Part shown: in pieces, positions 26,297 through 35,311 of the stretch
Layout: every line of letters starts with the position of its first letter
Numbering within the stretch: position 1 is the stretch's first letter
The notes under the pieces: model-generated
What the model saw: the letters and a program-made list of their open reading frames with translations, nothing else
Databases searched by the model: none
Told to the model about the DNA's origin: nothing
Assembly: GCA_037191015.1 (NCBI GenBank)
Contig: JBBCKD010000014.1
Span: forward strand, 1-64,000
From: Ravibacter sp037191015
Lineage (GTDB): Bacteria > Bacteroidota > Bacteroidia > Cytophagales > Spirosomataceae
Reading direction: 5' to 3'
DNA: 64,000 nucleotides
Program-made: the position numbers and the translations under genes

Positions 26297-26322
26297 TACC
26301 TCTCCAACTTACTGGTTATAAA

Positions 26323-26404
26323 CCCGGTACAGCCGGGATAAAAAAGGATCGGATTTTTTTATTTCTTCCCACCCCTCAACTGACGGGGAAATAGCTTATT
26401 TTTG
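26323..26404 (+). promoter_or_regulatory. Weak hairpin and candidate pyrE promoter element
   Basis: CCCGG (26323-26327) and CCGGG (26333-26337) form a small hairpin after the CorC-type gene, with a T-rich run about 20 bases later. TATTTTTG (26397-26404) fits a -7 element for pyrE but has no clear -33 partner. Confidence 0.35.
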
Positions 26405-26501
26405 ACTTCCGGAATAACCGGGATGGCTTTGCACTGCACGCACCTAACAGGTAAAGCGCATCTGTTAAATAAATCATAAATACTAACCCCCTGCAAAAGG
26501 C

Positions 26502-27140
26502 TTGGATACACAGTTTGTCTCTCGGAAAATCGCTGAAAAGCTGCTCGAAATCGAAGCGATAAAGCTCAGGCCGGACCACCCGTTCCGGTGGAGTTCGGGC
26601 TGGATGTCGCCGATTTACTGCGACAACAGAGTAGCCCTTTCCTATCCTGCTATCCGGACTTATATCAAGGAGGCGCTTGCCGATAAGATAAATGAAAAAT
26701 TCCCCGACGCCGAAGTGATTTCAGGCGTTGCCACTGCAGGTATCGCGCAGGGAGCCCTCGTAGCCGACAAGCTCGGCCTCCCCTTCGGGTACGTAAGGCC
26801 GGAACCCAAAAAGCATGGTATGGGCAACCAGATAGAAGGTCCCGTACCGGCAGGTAAAAAAGTAGTGGTCGTAGAAGACCTGATTTCCACAGGAGGCAGC
26901 TCGCTCAAAGCCGTCAGGGCCCTGACCGATCATGGCGCCATCGTGACAGGGACGATAGCGATTTTCAGCTATGGATTTGAAGTAGCAAAAGAAAGCTTCC
27001 GTACGGCCGGTATCCCGCTCGAAGTACTGAGTCATTACGAGATCCTGATCAATGCAGCGCTGGAGAAAGCATACATCTCCGCCGACCAGATAGAAGTGCT
27101 GAACAATTGGCGGCTCTCACCCGAAACCTGGGGAAAATAA
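26502..27140 (+). CDS. pyrE: Orotate phosphoribosyltransferase
   Basis: A 212-residue PyrE, which forms orotidine-5'-phosphate from orotate and PRPP in pyrimidine synthesis. The PRPP-binding motif is VVVVEDLISTGGSS, and the N-terminal RWSSGWMSPIYCDNR holds the orotate-binding residues. The start is TTG, the only fitting start at the family N-terminus. It is three bases from the polyphosphate-kinase-like gene, so the two are co-transcribed. Confidence 0.96.
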   Translation: MDTQFVSRKIAEKLLEIEAIKLRPDHPFRWSSGWMSPIYCDNRVALSYPAIRTYIKEALADKINEKFPDAEVISGVATAGIAQGALVADKLGLPFGYVRPEPKKHGMGNQIEGPVPAGKKVVVVEDLISTGGSSLKAVRALTDHGAIVTGTIAIFSYGFEVAKESFRTAGIPLEVLSHYEILINAALEKAYISADQIEVLNNWRLSPETWGK

Positions 27141-27143
27141 GCG

Positions 27144-29255
27144 ATGCTGGATGTATCTCACCCATATTTCGATAATAGCCTGAGCTGGTTATCTTATACC
27201 TACAGGCTCCTGATGGAGGCTAAGGATGAGAATGTGCCGGTAGTGGAGCGCCTGCGCTTTCTGGGCCGCTTCGCAAAAGAAAGAGACGACTTTGTAAAAG
27301 AAAAAATACCCCTGCTCCGCGCGATGACCTTTGCAAGCAGGGACACCCTTGAAAAGCTTAACCTCTTCCCGGAAGTATTGCTCGGTCATATCGGTGAAAC
27401 GCTGTCGAACCAGCTTGATGAATTCAACAATATATTGACCGGCGATCTGCTTCCCGCCTTAAGGGAAGGCGGCATCAGGCTGTCTTTTAAAGAACCTTTT
27501 GCTACCGCGCACCAGGAATTCCTCAGGAATTACTTCATGCAGGAAATCTTCCGGTATCTGCAGCCTGTATTTCTCAGCGGCAGGAAATCGTTCAAAAACG
27601 TGCCGCCCGACAACGCTGTTTTTCATCTTGTCATCCGGCTTTACAAGGACTTTTCGCAGGAGCCGGCTGCCGGTGAGCATGATGAGTTCCAGTACGCGTG
27701 TCTGAATATCCCGGTCAAGAATACCGGTAGGTTCGTCGAGCTCCCGGAGCTGAACGGAGTAAAGCAAATAGCATTTCTCGAAGATATCATCCGTTATAAC
27801 CTCGACCTGGTTTTCCCGGGCTTCAGGATTCATGACAGCTACTGTATCAGCTCCGAACGGCCTTCCTCCCCGGAACTGGAAGATGAGCTGACCCAGGTAT
27901 ATGCGTCGAGGGTAGCCCGCCAGCTTGAAAAACAGGGTTTTGTCGTTCCCCAGAGTGTCTTTTTTGAAAAGAACATGCCGGAATCGATGAGGCAGTTCCT
28001 GTCCGAACGCTACGATATCTCTACGGAAGAATGGGTAGAAAAAGGTCACTATCTTAATTATAGCGACCTGGTCAATTTCCCGCGCGTGAGCCGGAAGCTT
28101 GAATATCCGGTACTCAGGCAATTCCTCTCTGTAGAGCAGGCCGAAAACATATTTGAATCCCTTCAGGCGGGCGACCAGCTGCTGCATCTGCCCTATCATT
28201 CGCACTGGCCTATTCTCAAATTTTTCAACGATGCCGCCGTCGATCCGCATGTCAGGGAGATCCACGTTTCTCTCTATAAAATAAGCGGGCAGTCATTCCT
28301 GGTCAACTCACTGATAAGCGCCGCGCGCAACGGGAAAAAGGTACTTGCTTTTGTAGAGCTTAACCCTAAGCTGAGCGACCAGGAGAGTCCCGTTTGGGCA
28401 AAAAAAATGAAGGATGCGGGTATCAAGGTGATGTTCAGCACACCCGGACTTAAAGTGCATGCTAAAATCGCGCTGATCAAAAGAAAGGTCAAAAAAGGCT
28501 GGGAAAGATACGCTTATCTCGGCACAGGTGGATTTTACCGTCTTACTGCCAATGAATCGGTGGACCATGTCCTGCTGACCACCCATTCCGAAATCTGCAA
28601 CGAGCTGGAGCTGCTGTTTGCATACCTGGCTACCGGCCAGGAGGCCAAAAAATTCAAGTACCTGCCTTTCAACACACTACAGGTCAGCCAGTTCAATATG
28701 TACAGGAAGCTGATTGAAATGATCGACCGGGAAATCCAGCACAGCAAGATGGGCAGGAAGGCGGCGATCGTCGTCAAGATCAACCAGCTGCAGGACAAGC
28801 AGATTATAGATAAGCTCTATCATGCTGCACGGGTCGGCGTTTCGGTAACGCTGGTGGTGACCAACTGCCTGTGCCTTATCCCCGACCTCCCCACGATCAG
28901 CGAGAACATCACTGCGCTGAGAGTAGTGGACAGGTTCCACGAAAATTCCAGGATATTCTATTTCTTTAACGACGGGCAGGAGGATATCCTGCTTTCATCG
29001 GGAGACTGGACCCACCGGAATTTCCATCGCCGGATCGACGTCGCGTTCCCGGTCACCGACCCCAGGTTTAAAAAGATGCTGAAGCAGGTGATCGGCAACT
29101 ACCTGAACGACAATCAGAAAGCTGTCAGGCTCGATGTTTACCAGAACAATGTTTCGGTAGCCGGCCAGAGCCTGGCCGCCAAAATACGCGCCCAGGAAGC
29201 AAACTACCGCCTGGTTGAAAAACAGGAGCAGAAACCGGTAGTACACGCCAAATAA
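27144..29255 (+). CDS. Polyphosphate kinase 1-like protein with altered active site
   Basis: A 703-residue protein with the full PPK1 domain order (N, head, C1, C2). The phosphorylated His of PPK1 is present as His439 in GLKVHAKIALI. Other conserved residues differ from the canonical family as I know it: SLYK379 for TLYR, YAYLGTGG (Tyr458) for YVHLGTGN, RFHENSR (Asn601) for RFLEHSR, and the N-terminal SNLDEFF is replaced by KERDDFV (about 46-51). It may be a divergent paralogue with reduced or different activity rather than the housekeeping kinase. It follows pyrE by three bases. Confidence 0.8.
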   Translation: MLDVSHPYFDNSLSWLSYTYRLLMEAKDENVPVVERLRFLGRFAKERDDFVKEKIPLLRAMTFASRDTLEKLNLFPEVLLGHIGETLSNQLDEFNNILTGDLLPALREGGIRLSFKEPFATAHQEFLRNYFMQEIFRYLQPVFLSGRKSFKNVPPDNAVFHLVIRLYKDFSQEPAAGEHDEFQYACLNIPVKNTGRFVELPELNGVKQIAFLEDIIRYNLDLVFPGFRIHDSYCISSERPSSPELEDELTQVYASRVARQLEKQGFVVPQSVFFEKNMPESMRQFLSERYDISTEEWVEKGHYLNYSDLVNFPRVSRKLEYPVLRQFLSVEQAENIFESLQAGDQLLHLPYHSHWPILKFFNDAAVDPHVREIHVSLYKISGQSFLVNSLISAARNGKKVLAFVELNPKLSDQESPVWAKKMKDAGIKVMFSTPGLKVHAKIALIKRKVKKGWERYAYLGTGGFYRLTANESVDHVLLTTHSEICNELELLFAYLATGQEAKKFKYLPFNTLQVSQFNMYRKLIEMIDREIQHSKMGRKAAIVVKINQLQDKQIIDKLYHAARVGVSVTLVVTNCLCLIPDLPTISENITALRVVDRFHENSRIFYFFNDGQEDILLSSGDWTHRNFHRRIDVAFPVTDPRFKKMLKQVIGNYLNDNQKAVRLDVYQNNVSVAGQSLAAKIRAQEANYRLVEKQEQKPVVHAK

Positions 29256-29300
29256 AGCGATTTACAGCTGTAATCCGAAAATCTCAAAGCAGGATCGCCT

Positions 29301-29894
29301 ATGGGGACATCTGCAAGAAAGGAAAGGCATCGCCAACAGGTTCGCGAAAGCATCCTGAAAACAGCCTGTGCCATCGCCAGGAACGAAGGCTGGCAGGCTG
29401 TTACGGTCCGTAAAATCGCCGACATGGTCGAATATACCCCGCCTGTTCTTTACGAGTATTTTGAAAACAAGGAAAAGCTTCTCGACACCATCCGTTCCGA
29501 GGGATTTGAGCAGCTGAGAGGCCGATTCAGGGATATCCGGGAACTTTACAGGAACCCGGAGAAACAGCTGAGTGAAGTAGCGTCGGCCATCTGGAATTTT
29601 GCACAGGAGCACCCGGAAATCTTCCAGGTTATGTTCAGTATAGGAGAAGCCTCCTCTCCTTCAAAAGCCCTCTATTCCCACGAGCTGGATCCCCATAACA
29701 ATCCTGTCTGGGAAATGATCGCCGGCTTTAAGCCGAGATTTGCCGAGTCGGTCAACAAGACCTACCGGGAATGGCTGGTAGTGACCTACGGGTTTATCAT
29801 GATCAAAATGACCGTTGCTCCCGGTGAGAGCAACGGTTTCGATGAAAGTCTCTATATGGAGAATGTGAGGCGCTACCTTCGCAGCATATTGTAG
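29301..29894 (+). CDS. TetR/AcrR family transcriptional regulator
   Basis: A 197-residue TetR-type repressor. The N-terminal helix-turn-helix (residues about 10-57; VTVRKIADMVEYTPPVLYEYFENKE contains the recognition helix) is followed by a helical ligand-binding domain. No efflux or metabolic target gene is adjacent: polyphosphate-kinase-like upstream, gdhA convergent two bases downstream. Ligand and targets are unknown. Confidence 0.9.
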   Translation: MGTSARKERHRQQVRESILKTACAIARNEGWQAVTVRKIADMVEYTPPVLYEYFENKEKLLDTIRSEGFEQLRGRFRDIRELYRNPEKQLSEVASAIWNFAQEHPEIFQVMFSIGEASSPSKALYSHELDPHNNPVWEMIAGFKPRFAESVNKTYREWLVVTYGFIMIKMTVAPGESNGFDESLYMENVRRYLRSIL

Positions 29895-29896
29895 CC

Positions 29897-31240
29897 CTAC
29901 ACTACGCCCTGTGCGAGCATAGCTTCCGCCACCCTTACGAATCCCCCGATATTGGCGCCTTTTACATAATCGAGCCTGCCGTCGGCGGCACGACCATAGC
30001 GTTTGCAGATCGTATGGATGTTCTCCATGATCTTGTACAGTCTCTGGTCGACCTCTTCCCTGGTCCAGGAAAGGCGAAGCGAGTTCTGAGACATTTCAAG
30101 ACCCGATACAGCCACACCTCCGGCATTAGAAGCTTTGCCGGGCGCAAACAACACATCGTGGTTTTTAAACAATTCGATCGCTTCAGGTGTAGTCGGCATG
30201 TTTGCCCCTTCTGCCACGCAAAAACAACCATTATCGATCAGCTGCCGGGCATCATCGGCATCCAGCTCGTTCTGGGTAGCGTTGGCAAAGGCAATGTCAC
30301 ATGGTACCTCCCATGGCTTCTTCCCTTCTATATATTCGCATCCGAAACGATCGGCATATACCTTTATCCGCTCTCTCTTCACGTTCTTAAGTTCCAGTAT
30401 GTAGGCGAGGCGCTCGGCATCGATACCGTTTTCATCATATACGTAACCGGAAGAGTCCGAAACGGTCAGCACCTTGGCTCCCAGTTCGATACATTTCTCC
30501 ACGGTGTATTGCGCCACATTCCCCGACCCTGAGATCACTACCTTCTTGCCTTTCAGCGAGTCGTGTCTTTCGGCGAGCATCCTGTCGACAAAATAAACCA
30601 CCCCGTAGCCGGTAGCTTCCGGGCGGATCAGGCTGCCTCCCCATTCAAACCCTTTACCGGTCAATACGCCGGTATACTCATTTTTAAGCCTTTTGTACTG
30701 TCCGAACATAAAGCCGATCTCCCTCGCTCCTACCCCGATATCACCCGCAGGAACATCGGCATCGTGGCTGATGTGACGCGATAATTCAGTCATAAAGCTT
30801 TGGCAGAAGCGCATCACTTCACCGTCAGATTTCCCCTTGGGATCGAAATTGGACCCACCCTTACCGCCGCCCATCGGAAGCTGGGTAAGGCTGTTTTTGA
30901 AAACCTGCTCAAATGCCAGGAACTTCAATGTTCCCAGGTTTACTGAAGGATGAAAACGCAATCCCCCTTTATAAGGTCCTATCGCGCTGTTCATCTGTAC
31001 CCGGTATCCGCGGTTTACCCTGATCTCTCCTTTGTCGTCTACCCAGGGGACACGGAAAATGACTATACGTTCCGGCTCAACCAGACGCTGCAGCAGGTTG
31101 GCATTCTTGTACCGGGGTATATCCTCGATAAACGGGATAATCGTCTCGGCTACTTCTCTTACGGCTTGGTGAAACTCTATCTCTCCGGGGTTGTCCTTTT
31201 CAACCCAGTCCATAAATGTATCTACAGAATTCAAGGGCAT
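29897..31240 (-). CDS. gdhA: NADP-specific glutamate dehydrogenase
   Basis: A 447-residue GdhA that aminates 2-oxoglutarate with ammonia, joining nitrogen and carbon metabolism in the cytoplasm. The glutamate-binding region has GGLRFHPSVNLGTLKFLAFE and the lysine-containing MGGGKGGSNFDPKGKS, and the Rossmann part has VVISGSGNVAQYT. The sequence resembles the hexameric short-form NADP enzymes. It is a single gene with a long AT-rich upstream region. Confidence 0.96.
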   Translation of the reverse strand: MPLNSVDTFMDWVEKDNPGEIEFHQAVREVAETIIPFIEDIPRYKNANLLQRLVEPERIVIFRVPWVDDKGEIRVNRGYRVQMNSAIGPYKGGLRFHPSVNLGTLKFLAFEQVFKNSLTQLPMGGGKGGSNFDPKGKSDGEVMRFCQSFMTELSRHISHDADVPAGDIGVGAREIGFMFGQYKRLKNEYTGVLTGKGFEWGGSLIRPEATGYGVVYFVDRMLAERHDSLKGKKVVISGSGNVAQYTVEKCIELGAKVLTVSDSSGYVYDENGIDAERLAYILELKNVKRERIKVYADRFGCEYIEGKKPWEVPCDIAFANATQNELDADDARQLIDNGCFCVAEGANMPTTPEAIELFKNHDVLFAPGKASNAGGVAVSGLEMSQNSLRLSWTREEVDQRLYKIMENIHTICKRYGRAADGRLDYVKGANIGGFVRVAEAMLAQGVV

Positions 31241-31473
31241 TAAAATTGATAAAATGAAAGTTGGAATACTGACAGCATTTCAGTTTGTAAAAACCAAAAT
31301 GAACGCTCGAAATAAATGCGAAACTATCGATTAAACAAACTTTCAATTGAATTCTTTGGTCACTCCAAAATATAATTAGTTTAGTCATATAACTGCAGGA
31401 TTACAGAAGCCCTGCGCTTCTCCGGTGGTTAATGATCGTCGAATATTACTTATAGTCAGTAGGAAATTGTGTT

Positions 31474-31575
31474 GCCCCTGCGGGGCTTAAGTGTTCTGTG
31501 GAGCGCTGTCTGTGCGGCTGCGGATTACGCTGTGCTTCACCTGCGGACAGGCATAGCGTCGCCCCTGCGGGGCTT
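31474..31575. repeat. Direct repeat of a 15-base palindrome-containing unit
   Basis: GCCCCTGCGGGGCTT is present twice, 87 bases apart. Each copy can form the hairpin GCCCC-TGC-GGGGC, whose loop again is TGC as in the hairpins at 3090-3136. Confidence 0.6.
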
Positions 31576-31649
31576 CCTTACGGTAAGAAGGCCTCTGGCG
31601 GGTATTACGCCTCTCCTGAGCTTTAACATTAATTAAGAGCGCGCCAACC

Positions 31650-31678
31650 TTGTGTTTACCCTTATTTTACTAATTTTG
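31650..31678 (+). promoter_or_regulatory. Promoter of the DUF2723 gene
   Basis: TTG (31650-31652), 18 bases, then TAATTTTG (31671-31678): close to the Bacteroidota consensus. The ATG at 31730 lies about 45 bases beyond the expected start of transcription. Confidence 0.65.
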
Positions 31679-31729
31679 GCTGTGTTTCAAGGAGAGTGCC
31701 ACAAAAAAATCAACAGTTAACAGTTTTTC

Positions 31730-34696
31730 ATGAACCGATTTAATCGTTACAACAATCTCACAGGCTGGATAATCTTCGGAATTGCGCTGGTTACCTACTT
31801 GTTTACCGTCGAGAGGACAGCCAGCTTTTGGGATTGCGGCGAATTTATAGCCTGCGCATTTAAACTTCAGGTACCGCACCCGCCGGGAGCGCCGTTCTTT
31901 CTTCTGCTGGGTCGGCTTTTTTCGATGTTTTCTTTCGGAGATGTAGAAAAAGCAGCATTCTGGGTAAATATATTATCTGTCGTAAGCAGCGCATTTACCA
32001 TACTGTTCCTTTTCTGGACCATTACGATGCTCGCCCGCAAAATAATCGGTAAAGCCGACAGCGCGCTTTCCACTGCCGAAACTTACCTTGTTCTCGGGGC
32101 GGGAGCAGTCGGCGCGCTTTCCTACACCTGGTCCGATTCTTTCTGGTTCTCGGCTGTCGAGGCTGAAGTATACGGACTGTCGTCTTTCTTTACTGCGATC
32201 GTCATCTGGGCCGCCTTTAAATGGGAACGGATCGACGACCGTGCCGCTGCCAACAGGTGGCTTCTGTTTATCGCCTACCTGGTAGGACTGTCGATAGGAG
32301 TCCACTTGCTTAACCTGGTAGCGATACCTGCGCTGGCGTTGATCTTTTATTTCAAAAGATACCAGAAGCACTCGTTCTGGGGGATCGCTTCCGCCTTCCT
32401 GGCCGGCCTGGTCGTGCTTGGCATTATCAACTCGGGGATCATCCCGGGGCTTCCCTCGCTTGCCGGGCAGTTCGAAATTTTCTTCGTAAATACCTTCGGG
32501 CTTCCCTATGCATCGGGTATTGCCATTTTTGTGGTACTCTTCCTCGGTTTGCTGGTGTATGGAATCCGTTACAGCGAAAAACACAGTAAGGAGGCGCTCA
32601 ACGTCGGGCTGCTGTCTCTTGTTTTCGTGCTGGTGGGCTATATGTCTTACATACTGGTACTGGTAAGGGCCGAGTTCAATCCTCCGATCAACGAAAACAA
32701 CCCCAACGACGTACTTAGCTTTGTCTCCTATCTCAAACGCGAGCAATACGGAAGCAGGCCGCTGCTTTTCGGTCCTACTTTCGTAGACAGGCCTGTCTCT
32801 CAAAAGAGGGGTGCACCGATGTATATCAAGGAAAACGGGAAATACAAGATCTATGATTACAGGCCGGAATACGAATATCCTTCGGGATCTAGCATCCTGC
32901 TCCCGCGGATGTACTCCACCCAACAGCGCCATGTGCAGCTGTACCAGCAGATGCAGAACCTGAATGAAGGACAGCGCCCGAATCTCGCCAATAACGTAAG
33001 CTTTATGCTTTCGTACCAGGTCGGGCATATGTACTGGCGGTATTTCCTCTGGAATTTTGTAGGGCGTGAAAGCGACGAGGAAGGCGCCGGCACTCTTTTA
33101 CCGTGGGATGCCGCCAAAGAATACCCGTCGACTATTGCCAGCAATAAGGCCCACGATAATTTCTTCATGCTGCCCTTTATACTGGGCCTGCTGGGGATCG
33201 TATTCCATTATTTTCGCAGGAAAAATGACCTGCTTATTCTCGCGCTGCTTTTCATTTTAACGGGTGTAGCGCTTGTTATCTACCTCAACTCCCCTCCGGA
33301 AGAACCCAGGGAAAGGGATTATATATACGTCGGATCGTTCTACATCTTTACCATGTGGATAGGCCTGGGTGTGATGTTCATAGCCGACGTTATCCGCAAA
33401 ATACTTACCAATGATACCACGCGCGCCCTGGCGGCAACTGCCATAGGGCTGGTAGTACCGGTGATCATGGTTGCCAAGGGCTGGGATAACCACGACAGGA
33501 GTCATCGTTATCATTCGGTTGATTTTGCTAAAAATATGCTAAATACCTGCGCGCCGAATGCCATCCTGTTTACCGGCGGCGATAACGATACTTTCCCACT
33601 GTGGTACGTACAGGAAGTGGAGGGCTTCAGGACCGATGTAAGGGTCTGTAACCTCAGCCTTCTCGGCACCGACTGGTATATCGACCAGATGAAGCGCAGG
33701 ACCTACGAGTCCGAAGCGCTGCCCATTTCCCTCGACAGGAAAAACTACATATATGGCCGCAACGACGTAGTACCTTTCTATGAGGTGCCCAATGTCAAAT
33801 CGGGAATTAACCTGAAGGAATACATCAGCCTGGTCAAGCAGGAAAACCGCGCTATACAGGTACCGCTTACCTCGGGGGACATGACCTCTATCCTTCCTTC
33901 TTCGGTGTTGTTTTTACCGGTCGATGTTGAACGCGTTAAAAGCATGAACATCGTCAGGGAAGATCTGCAGCCGTTATTGAGAGATTCACTCAGCTGGTCG
34001 ATCGGGAGCCGCGATCTTTATAAATCAGACCTGATCATGCTCGATATCATCGCCAGCAATGACTGGGAAAGGCCGATCTATTTCTCTTCTACACTGGGCA
34101 ACAGCAGCTATCTCAACCTGAAAGAGTACATGCAGCTCGAGGGATATGCTTACCGCCTGCTGCCGGTCAAAGTGGATGGAGCGTCTGACGGCTATGTCAA
34201 CGAGGATATCATGTACGACCGTATGATGAACCATATGGCGTGGAGAGAGCTGGATAACCCCAAAACCTACTACGATAATACCTACCTGGGGTCTCCTGTC
34301 CTATCCGCGAGGATTTCATTCCTGCGCCTCATCAACCAGCTCCTTACCGACGGAAAAAAAGAGGAGGCCCGGGCAGCCCTGAAGCGGTCGCTTGAAACCA
34401 TGCCCGACAAGAGCATTCCCTATGACCAGATATCGGTCAATTTCATCGGGCCGGCCCTGGAACTGGGAGAAGACAAAATCGCTTCCGATATAGCAGAAAC
34501 CATGTCAAAACGGGCGGATGAAAATCTTACTTTCGCCAAGGAAACAGGGAATTACGGCGGACGGAACAGCAATCTCAATCTTTACATTCTCCAGTCTATC
34601 ATGACTTCCTACCAGGAAGAAGAGAAAATGGAAGAAGCAAAGAAATACGAATTGCTGCTCCAGAAACACTACGGAATGGCACAGTTCCCCCGCTAA
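31730..34696 (+). CDS. DUF2723 membrane protein (GT117-like)
   Basis: A 988-residue protein of the DUF2723 family. The N-terminal half has about ten membrane segments and the early acidic motif SFWDCGEFIACAFKLQVPHP (residues about 28-47), with Asp/Glu typical of lipid-linked-sugar glycosyltransferases of the GT-C fold. The C-terminal half is soluble, with FTGGDNDTFPLWYVQE, and ends in a helical repeat-like region. In other Bacteroidota this family transfers sugars onto exported proteins or lipids; the role is inferred. It is a single transcription unit with its own promoter and terminator. Confidence 0.88.
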   Translation: MNRFNRYNNLTGWIIFGIALVTYLFTVERTASFWDCGEFIACAFKLQVPHPPGAPFFLLLGRLFSMFSFGDVEKAAFWVNILSVVSSAFTILFLFWTITMLARKIIGKADSALSTAETYLVLGAGAVGALSYTWSDSFWFSAVEAEVYGLSSFFTAIVIWAAFKWERIDDRAAANRWLLFIAYLVGLSIGVHLLNLVAIPALALIFYFKRYQKHSFWGIASAFLAGLVVLGIINSGIIPGLPSLAGQFEIFFVNTFGLPYASGIAIFVVLFLGLLVYGIRYSEKHSKEALNVGLLSLVFVLVGYMSYILVLVRAEFNPPINENNPNDVLSFVSYLKREQYGSRPLLFGPTFVDRPVSQKRGAPMYIKENGKYKIYDYRPEYEYPSGSSILLPRMYSTQQRHVQLYQQMQNLNEGQRPNLANNVSFMLSYQVGHMYWRYFLWNFVGRESDEEGAGTLLPWDAAKEYPSTIASNKAHDNFFMLPFILGLLGIVFHYFRRKNDLLILALLFILTGVALVIYLNSPPEEPRERDYIYVGSFYIFTMWIGLGVMFIADVIRKILTNDTTRALAATAIGLVVPVIMVAKGWDNHDRSHRYHSVDFAKNMLNTCAPNAILFTGGDNDTFPLWYVQEVEGFRTDVRVCNLSLLGTDWYIDQMKRRTYESEALPISLDRKNYIYGRNDVVPFYEVPNVKSGINLKEYISLVKQENRAIQVPLTSGDMTSILPSSVLFLPVDVERVKSMNIVREDLQPLLRDSLSWSIGSRDLYKSDLIMLDIIASNDWERPIYFSSTLGNSSYLNLKEYMQLEGYAYRLLPVKVDGASDGYVNEDIMYDRMMNHMAWRELDNPKTYYDNTYLGSPVLSARISFLRLINQLLTDGKKEEARAALKRSLETMPDKSIPYDQISVNFIGPALELGEDKIASDIAETMSKRADENLTFAKETGNYGGRNSNLNLYILQSIMTSYQEEEKMEEAKKYELLLQKHYGMAQFPR

Positions 34697-34715
34697 TCAG
34701 CCTATCAAACCCGAC

Positions 34716-34752
34716 ACGAAAACCCCGGCCGTTTACTGACCGGGGTTTTCGT
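34716..34752. terminator. Terminator between convergent genes
   Basis: ACGAAAACCCCGG (34716-34728), an 11-base loop, and the exact complement (34740-34752). The A-run and T-run within the stem allow termination from both sides. It overlaps the last codons of the HsdR-N gene. Confidence 0.85.
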
Positions 34753-35191
34753 TGTAAAGGGGCAGATCGTCCAGGAAATCTATCTTCCCTTCCTCCCTGA
34801 CACAAAAGCAAAAGTGCTCCAGCCCGTTGGTGACAACCAGGTAGCGGGGCTTCAGGCTGAAGTTATATCGTGCAATCTGGTCGAAAACATTGTTTTTTAT
34901 CCGCACCCCGGGAGCTTTGCATTCCACCAGCAGGTAGGGATTCCCGTCAGTACCCAGCACCATGATGTCGGACCGCTTCTTTAATGTATTATAGTAAACA
35001 CCCGTCTCGACAGCAAACAGGGAACGGGGATACCGGTAGTGATCGATCAGGAGATGGATAAAATGCTGCCGTACCCACTCTTCCGGGGAAAGAAAGACAA
35101 ACTTTCTCCTGATAATATCAAATACATAAGGTTTTCCGTCAACTTCTTTAACTTTACAAGAGAACGACGGAAGGTTGAGACGAGGCAGCAT
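34733..35191 (-). CDS. HsdR N-terminal-like nuclease-fold protein
   Basis: A 152-residue protein resembling the N-terminal PD-(D/E)xK domain of type I restriction subunit R. The likely catalytic residues are Asp75 (KRSDIMVLG), Glu90 and Lys92 (LLVECKAPG), with Glu62 upstream. It has no helicase part and no hsdM or hsdS gene nearby, so it is not a restriction system. Stand-alone copies are widespread in Bacteroidota. The ATG at 35191 is preferred to a GTG at 35239. Its substrate and purpose are unknown. Confidence 0.82.
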   Translation of the reverse strand: MLPRLNLPSFSCKVKEVDGKPYVFDIIRRKFVFLSPEEWVRQHFIHLLIDHYRYPRSLFAVETGVYYNTLKKRSDIMVLGTDGNPYLLVECKAPGVRIKNNVFDQIARYNFSLKPRYLVVTNGLEHFCFCVREEGKIDFLDDLPLYNENPGQ

Positions 35192-35311
35192 AACCGTAAA
35201 ATTGAGGTATAGAGACCATATTTCAAAAATCACCTCCACCTGTTTCGATACTTTATCGCGGAAAACCCTGAATGAGGCGCGGGGAATCAGGCTGATAACC
35301 CTTTATTACAC

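Larger units (their letters stand above)
31241..31729. other. 489-base divergent intergenic region with GC-rich repeats
   Basis: The part next to gdhA (31241-31420) is AT-rich and has no clear promoter. From about 31470 to 31620 it is GC-rich and repetitive: the 15-mer GCCCCTGCGGGGCTT occurs at 31474-31488 and again at 31561-31575, each containing a small palindrome, with related CTGCGG fragments between. I see no open reading frame or tRNA. Confidence 0.55.

Noticed and set aside
21711..31575. Intergenic repeats as a possible CRISPR array.
   Set aside because: There are no regularly spaced identical repeats with unique spacers and no cas genes.
34733..35191. A type I restriction system suggested by the HsdR-like domain.
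   Set aside because: No hsdM, hsdS or helicase part is present; the neighbour is AMP nucleosidase.
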